A stretch of 64,000 nucleotides of DNA from Flavobacterium sp. Root901 (GCF_001429765.1 NZ_LMJB01000006.1:62001-126000), one strand, 5' to 3'; positions 34,112 to 44,191 are shown, numbered from the stretch's first letter. Numbers and translations: made by a program. Notes: generated by a model from the letters alone, not told the origin.

Positions 34112-35287
34112 ATGGAGGCAACTTTTCTGAAATCGATTTTAGATAATGATTTCTACAAATTTACGATGCAGCACGCTGTAATTAGACTTTTTCCAAAGGC
34201 AAAAGTTCGATACGGATTTATAAATCGTGGAAAACATAAATTTCCTGCCGGATTTGCAGATTTACTTCGCCATTCTGTTGACGCAATGGCTGATCTTCGT
34301 TTAACCAAAGAAGAAAAGAATTATTTATCTCATTATTGTCATTATCTGGACCCCACTTATTTAGATTTTCTGCAGGGATATAGTTTTGATCCGTCAGAAG
34401 TACAAATTTCTCAGGAAGGATCAGAAATTAAAGTTACAGTTGAAGGATTTTGGTACCGTACTATTTTGTGGGAAGTTCCGTTGATGGCACTAATTTCAGA
34501 ACTTTTTTATAAATCCAGTCATTTAATTCGCTTAAATGACGAAGCCATAAAAAATCTGACCAAAGAAAAAATGGACAATTATAACAAACTGGGAGTTTCA
34601 GTTTTAGAATTTGGCACAAGACGCCGGCATTCGTATGATGTGCATAATTTGGTAAATGAAACGTTACAAACTTTTGGCGGACAAAGTTTTTTAGGGACCA
34701 GCAATGTACATTTTGCAATGGTCAATAACCGAAGACCTTTAGGAACACACGCCCACGAATGGTTTATGTTTCATGCAGCGCAATATGGTTTTAAAATGGC
34801 AAATTCGATAAGTCTGGAACATTGGACACAAGTTTATGGCGGCGATCTCGGAATTGCCTTAACAGATACTTATACAACAGAGATCTTTTTCAATCAGTTT
34901 GATAAAAAATATTCCAAATTATTTGATGGCGTTCGACATGACAGCGGAGATCCGGTTGAATTTGCAAAAAAAGTAATCGCACATTACACCAAAATGGGAA
35001 TCGACCCAAAATCTAAAGCAATTGTTTTTTCTGATTCGCTAAATTTTGAAAAAGTAAAAACGATCGCCGATTTCTGTCAGGACAAAATAAAAATGTCATT
35101 CGGGATTGGAACAAATTTCACCAACGATGTTGGACTGCCTGCCATGAATATGGTTATAAAATTAACCGATACAAAACCCGATAACATACATTGGCAGGGC
35201 GTGGTAAAACTCTCAGATGAAAAAAATAAAAATACGGGAACGCCCGAAATGATTGCTTTAGCAAAAGAAGTGCTCGGAATCAAATAG
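34112..35287 (+). CDS. pncB: Nicotinate phosphoribosyltransferase
   Basis: It joins nicotinate and PRPP (using ATP) to make nicotinate mononucleotide in NAD salvage. The 391-residue length fits the family. Visible landmarks are DNDFYKFTMQHAV (about 11-23), FGTRRRHSYDVHNLV, GTHAHEWFMFHAAQ (about 211-224; the first His is the likely phosphorylated one) and VRHDSGDP, which binds the phosphoribosyl group. The gene stands alone between the frameshifted transglutaminase and the topoisomerase IV operon. Confidence 0.96.
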   Translation: MEATFLKSILDNDFYKFTMQHAVIRLFPKAKVRYGFINRGKHKFPAGFADLLRHSVDAMADLRLTKEEKNYLSHYCHYLDPTYLDFLQGYSFDPSEVQISQEGSEIKVTVEGFWYRTILWEVPLMALISELFYKSSHLIRLNDEAIKNLTKEKMDNYNKLGVSVLEFGTRRRHSYDVHNLVNETLQTFGGQSFLGTSNVHFAMVNNRRPLGTHAHEWFMFHAAQYGFKMANSISLEHWTQVYGGDLGIALTDTYTTEIFFNQFDKKYSKLFDGVRHDSGDPVEFAKKVIAHYTKMGIDPKSKAIVFSDSLNFEKVKTIADFCQDKIKMSFGIGTNFTNDVGLPAMNMVIKLTDTKPDNIHWQGVVKLSDEKNKNTGTPEMIALAKEVLGIK

Positions 35288-35448
35288 ATTTTTTGCTGAA
35301 AAAGCAGTTTTTTCATGATTTTGGTGCCCGTTTTATTTTGAAATCAATTTAAATAGATTTTAAACTGTTATTATTCATAACAAAAAAGAAATACGCTTTT
35401 ATTTTTTCCCGATAAATGGTACATTAGCCAAAAATCCTAAATTCATTT

Positions 35449-37317
35449 ATGCTAGAGCAAAATCAATACAATGAAGATAATATTCGTTCACTCGATTGGA
35501 AGGAACATATCCGTATGCGTCCGGGTATGTACATCGGGAAATTAGGGGACGGATCATCACCGGATGATGGTATTTACATTCTTTTAAAAGAGGTTCTGGA
35601 CAACTGTATCGACGAGTTCGTTATGGGTGCCGGAAAAACTATTGAAGTAACAATTAAAGATAAAACGGTTTCGGTTCGTGACTACGGACGTGGAATTCCT
35701 TTGGGAAAAGTGGTCGATGTCGTTTCGAAGATGAATACGGGAGGAAAGTACGATTCTAAAGCTTTCCAGAAATCTGTTGGTTTGAACGGTGTCGGAACGA
35801 AAGCTGTAAATGCGCTTTCAAATTATTTCCGTGTAGAATCAGTTCGTGATGACAAACAAAAAGCAGCCGAATTCTCTGCCGGAAATCTGGTTCAGGAAGA
35901 AGATGTCATTGATACGACAAAACGTAAAGGGACAAAAGTAACTTTTACGCCGGACGAAACGATTTTCAAAAACTATAAATTCCGTTTAGAATATGTTATC
36001 AAAATGGTCAAAAACTATTGTTATCTGAACAATGGTCTGACGATTATTTTTAACGGCGAAAAATACTATTCAGAAAATGGACTTCGCGATTTATTAGAAG
36101 AAACCATCAATGAAGATGACTTAGAATATCCTATTATTCATTTGAAAGATCATGATATCGAGGTTGCCCTAACGCACAGTAAAACACAGTACAGCGAAGA
36201 GTATCACTCTTTCGTAAACGGACAAAACACAACGCAGGGAGGAACGCATTTAGCGGCTTATCGAGAAGCAGTTGTAAAAACAATTCGTGAGTTTTACAAC
36301 AAGAATTTTGAAGCTTCAGATGTTCGTAAATCGATTGTAAGTGCGATTAGTATTAAAGTTATGGAGCCTGTTTTTGAGTCTCAGACTAAAACTAAATTAG
36401 GTTCAACCGATATGGGTTCTGATGATGGAACACCGGCAGTTTCGGTACGTACATTTGTAAATGATTTTATCAAAACCAAATTAGATAATTATTTACATAA
36501 AAACCCGCCGACAGCAGAAGCTTTATTACGTAAAATTCTTCAGGCAGAACGGGAGCGTAAGGAATTGTCAGGAATTAGAAAACTGGCCACAGATCGTGCA
36601 AAAAAAGCTAATCTTCATAATAAAAAATTAAGAGACTGCCGTGCACATCTTCCGGATACAAAAAACCCGAGGAACTTAGAAAGTACACTTTTTATTACCG
36701 AGGGAGATTCGGCTTCCGGCTCCATTACAAAGTCGCGTGACGTTAATACGCAGGCAGTTTTCAGTTTACGTGGAAAACCTCTGAATTCATACGGAATGAC
36801 CAAAAAGATTGTGTATGAAAATGAAGAATTCAATTTACTGCAGGCGGCATTAGATATCGAAGACGGATTAGAAAAATTACGCTACAACAACATCGTAATC
36901 GCAACCGATGCCGATGTCGACGGAATGCACATTCGTTTGTTGTTAATCACTTTCTTTTTGCAGTTTTTTCCTGAATTAATCAAAGAAGGACATTTATATA
37001 TTTTGCAAACACCGCTTTTCAGGGTTCGAAATAAAAAAGAAACCATTTATTGTTATTCTGAAGAAGAAAGAAAAGAGGCGATTGAAAAGCTAAAACCAAA
37101 ACCAGAGATCACGCGATTTAAAGGTTTGGGAGAGATTTCGCCAGACGAGTTCAAAAATTTTATTGGAGATACAATCCGCCTTGATCCGGTTATGATGGAT
37201 AAACATACTTCAATCGAGCAGTTGTTGTCTTTCTATATGGGAAAAAATACACCAGACAGACAAGACTTTATTATCAAGAATCTGAAAGTTGAAATTGATG
37301 AGCTTGAGGAAGTTTAA
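35449..37317 (+). CDS. parE: DNA topoisomerase IV subunit B
   Basis: This is the ATPase subunit of topoisomerase IV, which unlinks daughter chromosomes. The 622 residues hold the GHKL ATPase ([10 protein letters not shown] near 22-31, [12 protein letters not shown] with the catalytic Glu, DYGRGIPLG), the transducer domain, and the TOPRIM domain ([12 protein letters not shown], then [13 protein letters not shown]). The C-terminus ends after [12 protein letters not shown] as in ParE. It is first in a tight run: the DUF1016 gene starts 18 bases after its stop, then parC. Confidence 0.95.
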   Translation: MLEQNQYNEDNIRSLDWKEHIRMRPGMYIGKLGDGSSPDDGIYILLKEVLDNCIDEFVMGAGKTIEVTIKDKTVSVRDYGRGIPLGKVVDVVSKMNTGGKYDSKAFQKSVGLNGVGTKAVNALSNYFRVESVRDDKQKAAEFSAGNLVQEEDVIDTTKRKGTKVTFTPDETIFKNYKFRLEYVIKMVKNYCYLNNGLTIIFNGEKYYSENGLRDLLEETINEDDLEYPIIHLKDHDIEVALTHSKTQYSEEYHSFVNGQNTTQGGTHLAAYREAVVKTIREFYNKNFEASDVRKSIVSAISIKVMEPVFESQTKTKLGSTDMGSDDGTPAVSVRTFVNDFIKTKLDNYLHKNPPTAEALLRKILQAERERKELSGIRKLATDRAKKANLHNKKLRDCRAHLPDTKNPRNLESTLFITEGDSASGSITKSRDVNTQAVFSLRGKPLNSYGMTKKIVYENEEFNLLQAALDIEDGLEKLRYNNIVIATDADVDGMHIRLLLITFFLQFFPELIKEGHLYILQTPLFRVRNKKETIYCYSEEERKEAIEKLKPKPEITRFKGLGEISPDEFKNFIGDTIRLDPVMMDKHTSIEQLLSFYMGKNTPDRQDFIIKNLKVEIDELEEV

Positions 37318-37334
37318 GATTTTTAAATAATAGA

Positions 37335-38402
37335 ATGTCAAACGATCTTCAAAATAAAGTTATTTTTAAACAAGTTGCTGAATTATTACAAAATGCTCGG
37401 CAAGAAGTTTTGCGTACTGTAAATTCTACAATGACAATAACTTATTTTGAAATTGGAAGAATTATTGTTGAAGAAGAGCAAAACGGAAAAGATAGAGCTG
37501 AGTACGGGAAACAATTAATAAAAGGTCTATCTATACAATTGACGAAAGAATTTGGAAAAGGATTTTCTATTAGAAATTTAGAACAAATTAGACAATTCTA
37601 TATGACTTATTCAAAATCCGAGTCACTGTCTCGGATTTTCGAAATTCAAAAAACGCAGTCAGTGACTGCGGAATTTAAGAAGTTAGATTATCAAACTTTA
37701 TCTTCGTTTTTTCAACTGAGTTTTACTCATTATGTATTTCTAATGCGAATTGATGATGAGAAAGAAAGAAGATTTTACAAAATAGAATCTGAGAAAAACA
37801 ATTGGAGTGTTCGTGAATTAAAACGTCAATATGATTCCGCACTTTATACAAGATTAGCTTTAAGTCGGGATAAAGAAGGAATTTTAAAACTTTCGGAAGA
37901 AGGTCAGATTATAGAGAAGCCAAAAGACATAATTAAAGATCCTTATATACTTGAGTTTTTAGGACTGCCAGAATTGAATCAATATTCTGAATCTCAATTA
38001 GAGGAAGAAATAATCAATAAGCTAGAGCATTTTCTATTAGAATTAGGCCAAGGTTTTACTTTTGTAGGACGGCAGCAGAGAATTACTTTTGATGACAAAC
38101 ATTTTAGGATTGATTTAGTTTTTTACAATAGAATTTTAAAATGTTTTGTTCTTATTGATTTGAAAATTGGAGAATTAAAACATCAGGATTTAGGACAGAT
38201 GCAAATGTATGTCAATTATTATGACAGAGAAATGCGTTTAGAAGATGAAAACAAAACAATTGGAATTGTTCTTTGCCAGACTAAAAGTGAAGCGGTAGTT
38301 CGATATACTCTGCCAGAGAATAACGAGCAGATTTTTGCGAGTAAATATAAAACAGTTTTACCGAGTGAGTTAGATTTAAAAAGACTTATTGAGAACATAT
38401 AA
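37335..38402 (+). CDS. YhcG-type PDDEXK nuclease (DUF1016) between parE and parC
   Basis: The 355 residues have an N-terminal DUF1016 helical domain (ITYFEIGRIIVEEEQNGKDR, KGFSIRNLEQIRQFYMTY) and a C-terminal PD-(D/E)xK nuclease: RIDLVFYN with Asp260, then VLIDLK with Asp275 and Lys277, and the LGQMQMYVNYY helix. YhcG proteins are linked with restriction-modification and DNA-repair settings. Here the gene sits between parE (17 bases) and parC (29 bases). Two hairpins lie within the coding part at 37613-37670. This is probably an insertion into the operon. Confidence 0.9.
   Translation: MSNDLQNKVIFKQVAELLQNARQEVLRTVNSTMTITYFEIGRIIVEEEQNGKDRAEYGKQLIKGLSIQLTKEFGKGFSIRNLEQIRQFYMTYSKSESLSRIFEIQKTQSVTAEFKKLDYQTLSSFFQLSFTHYVFLMRIDDEKERRFYKIESEKNNWSVRELKRQYDSALYTRLALSRDKEGILKLSEEGQIIEKPKDIIKDPYILEFLGLPELNQYSESQLEEEIINKLEHFLLELGQGFTFVGRQQRITFDDKHFRIDLVFYNRILKCFVLIDLKIGELKHQDLGQMQMYVNYYDREMRLEDENKTIGIVLCQTKSEAVVRYTLPENNEQIFASKYKTVLPSELDLKRLIENI
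37613..37670. repeat. Two nested palindromes inside the DUF1016 gene
   Basis: AAAATCCGAG (37613-37622) pairs with CTCGGATTTT (37630-37639). CGCAGTCA (37654-37661) pairs with TGACTGCG (37663-37670). The loop of the first (AGTCACTG at 37621-37628) also complements CAGTGACT (37660-37667) in the second. They encode SESLSRIFEIQKTQSVTAEF, a part of this family that varies in length. Confidence 0.85.
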
Positions 38403-38431
38403 CATCAAATTTATAATTTCGAATATAAATA

Positions 38432-41152
38432 ATGAAAGACGAAGAAGACGATAACATAATTCCAAACGAAGACGAAAATAATTACGATGAGAATCAGAAT
38501 GATGAAAATCAGGACGATGACTCAGAAGAAATTATAAATGTAGATGCCAGGCATTTTGAAGGCCAGCATTTTTATGAAAATGATGAAGAGGAGGGAGATG
38601 ACGTCATTACCAAAGTAACCGGAATGTACAAAGACTGGTTTCTGGATTATGCCTCATATGTAATTCTGGAACGTGCTGTTCCTGCTATCGAGGACGGATT
38701 CAAACCGGTTCAGCGTCGTATTATGCACTCCCTAAAAGAGCTGGATGACGGCCGTTATAATAAAGTTGCTAATGTAGTAGGGCACACCATGCAGTATCAC
38801 CCACACGGAGATGCGAGTATTGGTGACGCTATGGTGCAAATTGGGCAGAAAGATTTATTGATTGACTGCCAGGGAAACTGGGGAAATATACTAACAGGCG
38901 ATGGTGCAGCGGCTTCACGTTATATCGAAGCGCGTTTGTCAAAATTTGCTTTGGAGGTTTTATATTCTCCAAAAATTACAGAATGGGGTCTTTCATATGA
39001 TGGGAGAAAGGCAGAGCCAATTAATCTTCCTGTAAAATTTCCATTGCTTTTGGCGCAGGGAGCAGAAGGTATTGCGGTAGGTTTATCAACGAAAGTTTTA
39101 CCTCATAACTTCAATGAATTAATTGATGCTTCGATTAAAATCTTAAAAGGGAAACCGTTTACGCTTTATCCTGATTTTATGACCGCAGGTATTGCCGATG
39201 TTTCAAATTACAATGATGGAATGCGTGGCGGACGTGTACGGGTACGTGCTAAAATTTCTCAATTAGACAAAAATACACTGGTAATTACGCAGATTCCGTT
39301 TTCTACCAATACTTCCAGTTTAATTGATAGTATTTTGAAAGCCAATGAAAAAGGTAAAATCAAAATCAAGAAAATTGAAGACAATACTGCCGCCGATGTT
39401 GAAATTCTGATTCATCTTTTCCCGGGGGTTTCTCCAGATAAAACAATTGATGCATTGTTTGCTTTTACAGCGTGTGAAACTTCTGTAGCGCCTTTAGGCT
39501 GCGTTATTGAAGACAACAAACCTCTGTTTATCGGAGTTTCTGAAATGTTGAAAATTTCAACTCACAGAACCGTTGATTTATTACGTCAGGAATTAGAAAT
39601 TCAGTTAGAAGAATTAAAAAATAAATGGCATTTTTCTACTTTAGAAAAAATCTTCATTCGTGAAGAAATGTATATTGATTTCAAATTATACGGAGACAGA
39701 GAGTCACTTTATAAATATTTATATGATCGCTTTGAACCTTTCAAAAAATCATTCGTCAGAGAAATTAATGATGATGATTTACAGCGATTGACTCAGATTC
39801 CGATGATTCGTATTACGCGTTTCGATTCTGATAAAGCAGATGATTTGATTTCAAAACTGGAAGATGAAATGAAAGAGGTGGAGCATAATCTGGAACATTT
39901 AACAGATTTTGCAATTACCTATTTTACCCGATTAAAAGAGAAATACGGTAAAGGCCGTGAACGTTTGACAGAGCTTCGTGTTTTCGATAATGTTGAAGCT
40001 ACAAAAGTCGTTTTACGTAATACAAAACTATATGTAAACCGCGAAGAAGGATTTGTAGGAACAAGTTTAAAGAAAGATGAATATGTTGGCGATTGTTCTG
40101 ATATTGATGATGTAATTGTGTTTTTACGCGATGGTAAAATGATGATTACAAAAGTCGACGCTAAAACCTTTATCGGAAAAGATATCATACACGTTGCCGT
40201 TTTTGATAAAAGTGATAAACGTACGATATACAATATGATTTATCGGGACGGTAAATCGGGACCATCGTTTATTAAACGTTTCAATGTTTCAGGTGTAACG
40301 CGTGATAAAGCTTACGATTTAACGAACGGAACAAATGGTTCTCAGGTAGTGTACTTTTCGCATAATCCAAACGGGGAAGCTGAGGTTGTTACCATTTTAC
40401 TGCGTCAGGTTGGAACTATTAAAAAACTGAAATTCGACATTGATTTTGCAAAACTGGCTATAAAAGGCCGTGGATCAAAAGGAAATTTGGTTACTAAATA
40501 TCCAATCAAGAAAATCGAATTAAAAGAAAAAGGAATTTCAACTTTACTGCCAAGAAAAGTTTGGTTTGATGATACCGTAAAGCGTTTGAATGTTGATGGA
40601 AGAGGTGAATTGCTGGGCGAATTTAAACCAAGCGATAAAATTTTAGTAATAAGCCAGTCTGGTAAATTAAAAGTAATTATTCCGGAATTGTCGACTCACT
40701 TCGAAGAAGATATGATCATTTTAGAAAAATGGAAACCTAAGAAACCAATTTCAGCAATTTATTATGATGGAGAAAAAGAGCGTTACTTCCTGAAACGTTT
40801 TCTTGTAGAAAATGAAGGGAAAGAAGAAAGCTTTATTACAGACCATCCTAATTCGCAATTAGAAATTGTATCGACAGACTATCGTCCGGTTGCTCAATTG
40901 GTTTTTGCAAAAGTAAAAGGAGTTCAAAAAGATGATTTACATATTGATGTTGAGGACTTTATAGCTGTAAAAGGTTTTAAGGCTTTAGGAAACCAATTGA
41001 CCACAGAGAAACTAAAACAAGTTAATTTGTTAGACCCTCTTCCTTATGAAGAACCTGTCGAAGAAATTCCGGAAAAACCAGAATTTAATGAAGATGAATC
41101 TGTTGAAACAGAATTAGATGATGATGGGCAGATAGGTTTGGTTTTAGAATAA
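38432..41152 (+). CDS. parC: DNA topoisomerase IV subunit A with an acidic N-terminal extension
   Basis: This subunit breaks and rejoins DNA. The 906 residues carry the breakage domain: PVQRRIMHSLKELDDGRYNK, GHTMQYHPHGDASIGDAMV, and the catalytic Tyr164 in AASRYIEARLS. The C-terminal half has the beta-pinwheel-like repeats. About 60 residues at the N-terminus are almost only Asp, Glu and Asn, and the C-terminal tail is also acidic. The body begins near VITKVTGMYKDWF. A DUF1016 gene separates it from parE, and a terminator follows at 41159. Confidence 0.95.
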   Translation: MKDEEDDNIIPNEDENNYDENQNDENQDDDSEEIINVDARHFEGQHFYENDEEEGDDVITKVTGMYKDWFLDYASYVILERAVPAIEDGFKPVQRRIMHSLKELDDGRYNKVANVVGHTMQYHPHGDASIGDAMVQIGQKDLLIDCQGNWGNILTGDGAAASRYIEARLSKFALEVLYSPKITEWGLSYDGRKAEPINLPVKFPLLLAQGAEGIAVGLSTKVLPHNFNELIDASIKILKGKPFTLYPDFMTAGIADVSNYNDGMRGGRVRVRAKISQLDKNTLVITQIPFSTNTSSLIDSILKANEKGKIKIKKIEDNTAADVEILIHLFPGVSPDKTIDALFAFTACETSVAPLGCVIEDNKPLFIGVSEMLKISTHRTVDLLRQELEIQLEELKNKWHFSTLEKIFIREEMYIDFKLYGDRESLYKYLYDRFEPFKKSFVREINDDDLQRLTQIPMIRITRFDSDKADDLISKLEDEMKEVEHNLEHLTDFAITYFTRLKEKYGKGRERLTELRVFDNVEATKVVLRNTKLYVNREEGFVGTSLKKDEYVGDCSDIDDVIVFLRDGKMMITKVDAKTFIGKDIIHVAVFDKSDKRTIYNMIYRDGKSGPSFIKRFNVSGVTRDKAYDLTNGTNGSQVVYFSHNPNGEAEVVTILLRQVGTIKKLKFDIDFAKLAIKGRGSKGNLVTKYPIKKIELKEKGISTLLPRKVWFDDTVKRLNVDGRGELLGEFKPSDKILVISQSGKLKVIIPELSTHFEEDMIILEKWKPKKPISAIYYDGEKERYFLKRFLVENEGKEESFITDHPNSQLEIVSTDYRPVAQLVFAKVKGVQKDDLHIDVEDFIAVKGFKALGNQLTTEKLKQVNLLDPLPYEEPVEEIPEKPEFNEDESVETELDDDGQIGLVLE

Positions 41153-41158
41153 ATAAAA

Positions 41159-41191
41159 AACGCTGAGAATTAGATTTCTCAGCGTTTTTTT
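41159..41191 (+). terminator. Terminator of the topoisomerase IV operon
   Basis: AACGCTGAGAA (41159-41169) pairs perfectly with TTCTCAGCGTT (41176-41186), followed by a T-run. Confidence 0.9.
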
Positions 41192-41305
41192 ATTTTATAA
41201 AATTATAATTACCCTAAAGTTATACTATTATAATTTTTAATGGACTTCTCATTGCTGTTTACCGGCCTAAATTTGTTTTTCAAAAGAATTACAAATTAAA
41301 AAAGA

Positions 41306-41635
41306 ATGAAGAATCAATTGATTTTTATAGTCTTATTGCTTTGTTCCTGCAGCAGTAACATTGAACTGGATGGCTATGTGTACGATTACGATAGTGAACG
41401 TCCTTTAAAAAATGTCAGCATAGTAATTAATGACAATACAATCCAAACAAACAGCATCGGTTTTTTTCGAATAGATATAAATTCGCACGCTCCATTTAAA
41501 TTACTCTTTACAAAAGAAGGTTATGCTGCTAAAGAAATCAATAGAAAACCAGATTCTCTGGGGAGATTTTCAAAAAAAAGTTTAAAGTATAATAAGTTTT
41601 ATATGTATAAAAAAGCAAGCGATTTTTCTAGATAG
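41306..41635 (+). CDS. Small lipoprotein with a carboxypeptidase-like regulatory domain
   Basis: MKNQLIFIVLLLCSCSS is a lipoprotein signal with Cys15 as the likely lipid site. The remaining 90 residues form one carboxypeptidase-D regulatory-like fold (LDGYVYDYDSERPLKNVSIV, then IQTNSIGFFRIDI and FTKEGYAAKEI). Such domains are usually attached to larger receptors. Here it stands alone and probably acts as a periplasmic or surface module. It converges with the exonuclease gene, with only five bases between stops. Confidence 0.8.
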   Translation: MKNQLIFIVLLLCSCSSNIELDGYVYDYDSERPLKNVSIVINDNTIQTNSIGFFRIDINSHAPFKLLFTKEGYAAKEINRKPDSLGRFSKKSLKYNKFYMYKKASDFSR

Positions 41636-41640
41636 ATTAT

Positions 41641-42270
41641 TTAAAGTTTAAACAGCGAGTTCAAAGTAATCTCTTTTTTCTCCATTAATTTCTTTACAAT
41701 TTTCAAAAAAGCAATCGCAGTAATATAGGCATCGCCCAGCGCCGTGTGTCTGTCTTTTTTTGAAATGTCAAATTTATCGGCAAGATCGTCTAAAGTATAG
41801 TGATCTTTTCGTTCAAATAGATGCGATTGAATTAAAGTCTTTTTATATAAATAAGCCGTATCTAATGTTTTATTCGTTAAATGCGGAAGTCCGTTTCGTT
41901 CCAGAGCTTTATTAATCATTGTAATATCAAAAATAGTGTGATGCGCAATGATTACGGAATCTCCTAAAAAAGTTAAAAACTGTTGTAAAGCTTCCAATTC
42001 ATCAGGACGTTTAATAAGTAAATCTTTTAAAATACCATGAATTTGTGCTGTCGATTTATCATAATGATCCTGTTTGAGATACACTTCAAAACTATTCTCA
42101 ATAGCGATAATTCCGTTTTGAAGAATTAATGCACCAATACATAAAATACGGTCATTTTCATAATCAAAACCAGTAGTTTCAGTATCTAAAACGACAAAAC
42201 GAGTTTCTTCGATTGTGATACTTTCATTGAATAGATTTTCTTCTTTTTTCCAAAAATTAAATAATCCCAT
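41641..42270 (-). CDS. 3'-5' exonuclease, DnaQ/epsilon-like
   Basis: The 209 residues carry the DEDDh exonuclease motifs: Exo I VVLDTETTGFDYE (about 27-39), Exo II AHHTIFDITMI (about 109-119), Exo III RHTALGDAYIT (about 175-185, His five residues before Asp). A short N-terminal part (MGLFNFWKKEENLFNE) is not part of the domain. The gene begins one base after the stop of the DUF294/CBS protein gene, so they are translated as a pair. A similar pair occurs in Proteobacteria near acetate-transport genes. Confidence 0.92.
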   Translation of the reverse strand: MGLFNFWKKEENLFNESITIEETRFVVLDTETTGFDYENDRILCIGALILQNGIIAIENSFEVYLKQDHYDKSTAQIHGILKDLLIKRPDELEALQQFLTFLGDSVIIAHHTIFDITMINKALERNGLPHLTNKTLDTAYLYKKTLIQSHLFERKDHYTLDDLADKFDISKKDRHTALGDAYITAIAFLKIVKKLMEKKEITLNSLFKL

Positions 42271-42271
42271 A

Positions 42272-44191
42272 TTAAACTAAATTGGAGATGTTAAAGCGAA
42301 TCGAAATAAGTTCCTGAAGTTCCTTAATTGTTTTAAAAGTACGTTTCAGTTTGATTTTTTCCATTTTGGATAATGATTCCAAAGCAATAAATTGTCCCGA
42401 ATCATGGTGTAACAGTCCTTGTTTTGTCCTGAATTTCAATAAAGCCTTAAACGAATAGGAGCAGGATAGATACAATTCTCTGTTAGTCGGTTCCAGTTCA
42501 GCCAGTTTTTCAAAACGTTCTGCAGTATTACTGATTCCTTTTACCGAGTGGGATAAAATCAAAACACGGGCAGCATCTGTCAAAGGCATGAGTGCTCTTC
42601 GTTTAATATCAAAATGATCTTTATTTGCACCATCTTGTTCAACTAAAAACTGTCTGAAAAAGCCGGTAGGAGAAGGGCTTTGCAGTGCACCACTCACTAA
42701 ATGCATATAAAAAATTGGATTTGCTTTTATGGTTTCAAATATATAATCAGATAAGTGATTTACAATTTCAGAGTCACCATAAGTCTTGCTGTAATCAAAA
42801 AATATAAACGACAATAAAACCTCATTTTTACCCGGATTCGTAATCCAGTGATGTACCTGATTTTTCCATTCATCAAGACTCATACACCATTTTGGGCTCG
42901 ATGCCATCATTTCAGCAGGACAATAATCATAACCAATATCAAAAAGTCCTTTGTTTACTAAAGAAGCAAACTTCAAAAAGTAAATCCTTGTTTCGTCCTT
43001 AAAAACTTCATTTACATTTTCATAAACAATTGCATTATCCTGATCCGTATGCAGCATTTGTTCGCCTCGTCCCTGACTTCCCATTGCCAGCCATGCAAAT
43101 TTTACCGGCGGCGGACTGCTCATTTTATCTAAACAAATTTCAATAACGCGTGTTGTGCAAGCTTCGTTCAGCTCTGTTATGATTTTAGAAATCAAGGTCA
43201 TAGGAATATTTTGGTCTAAATAACCCTGAAGCAGCTGCATTATTTGGTTTCGGATAGGTTTTATGTCCTTTGTCTTTTTCGCTCTTTTTAATGCTTTGAT
43301 TAAAACAGCCGGATTATTTCCGAGTGCAACCATAACATCATGTTTGGATAAAATTCCAACGGCTTTAGTATTTACGGTACCGTCTTTTGTTAAGCATAAA
43401 TGACTAATGCTGCTTTTCATCATTGCCATTTGTGCTTCAGTAACGGTCATTTTTTTTGGATAGGTAATAACCGGTTTTGTCATTATGGTTTCGGCAGTTG
43501 TCGTTATGGGGAAATCCCCGGTTACGATTTTGTTTCGGAGATCTTTATCTGTCAAAATACCAATCGGAAGCATTTCATCAACAATCAAAATTGCGCCAAC
43601 TTTCTTTTTATTCATAATTTTAGCAATCTCTTTAACCGTTGTTGAAGGACTGCAGGTTACGATTTTTTTTGAATATTTTATGGGAGCTAAATCAAAGGAA
43701 TGGTTGCTTGAATTAAGGCTTTCATCCAGAAGATCATCACCATATAATTTATCTTTATGAATGTCTGAATACGGATTTCGTGTATTTGAAGCATAACTTT
43801 CAATCAGGAAATTACCAACATTTCGATTCTCAAGCGCATAAGGTTTAAAAACGGCGATGGGAATAGCATATAATATTGTTTCCTCATGTGCTGCGGCTTC
43901 CATAATATAATTTTCCTGTGCCAAAAGCGGGCGAAGACCAAAAATATCTCCTTCATCGCACATGTCGAGAACTGTATTTTTGGTACTTTTTTTCAAGGCC
44001 ACGGCCCCTTTATGAACGACATAAAATGAATCGTGTGTTTTGTCATTTTCGGCAAAAATTACAGCATCTTTCTCCTTATAAATAATAGAAATTTGCTCAG
44101 ATAGTTTTTCTAAATCTTTCTGATGAAGAAAATTAAATGGCGGATAACTTTTTAAAAAGTCTGCAACTCTTTGCGAAATGGTATTTTTCAT
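42272..44191 (-). CDS. cNMP-binding/CBS/DUF294 nucleotidyltransferase-like signalling protein
   Basis: Over 639 residues the domains are: a cyclic-nucleotide-binding-like domain (about 15-125, with VVHKGAVALKKSTKNTVLD), two CBS domains (about 170-295, VGAILIVDEMLPIGILTDKD and GILSKHDVMVAL), then the DUF294 nucleotidyltransferase-like domain with GSQGRGEQMLHTDQDNAIV (about 374-392) and a helical DUF294_C end. The transferase motif is intact (GS...R, DxD). It probably senses nucleotides and modifies a protein or nucleotide. It is transcribed with the exonuclease. Confidence 0.9.
   Translation of the reverse strand: MKNTISQRVADFLKSYPPFNFLHQKDLEKLSEQISIIYKEKDAVIFAENDKTHDSFYVVHKGAVALKKSTKNTVLDMCDEGDIFGLRPLLAQENYIMEAAAHEETILYAIPIAVFKPYALENRNVGNFLIESYASNTRNPYSDIHKDKLYGDDLLDESLNSSNHSFDLAPIKYSKKIVTCSPSTTVKEIAKIMNKKKVGAILIVDEMLPIGILTDKDLRNKIVTGDFPITTTAETIMTKPVITYPKKMTVTEAQMAMMKSSISHLCLTKDGTVNTKAVGILSKHDVMVALGNNPAVLIKALKRAKKTKDIKPIRNQIMQLLQGYLDQNIPMTLISKIITELNEACTTRVIEICLDKMSSPPPVKFAWLAMGSQGRGEQMLHTDQDNAIVYENVNEVFKDETRIYFLKFASLVNKGLFDIGYDYCPAEMMASSPKWCMSLDEWKNQVHHWITNPGKNEVLLSFIFFDYSKTYGDSEIVNHLSDYIFETIKANPIFYMHLVSGALQSPSPTGFFRQFLVEQDGANKDHFDIKRRALMPLTDAARVLILSHSVKGISNTAERFEKLAELEPTNRELYLSCSYSFKALLKFRTKQGLLHHDSGQFIALESLSKMEKIKLKRTFKTIKELQELISIRFNISNLV

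Noticed and set aside
35290..35316. Terminator after pncB (TTGCTGAAAAAGCAG with Ts)
   Set aside because: The stem is only four or five base pairs, too weak to list.
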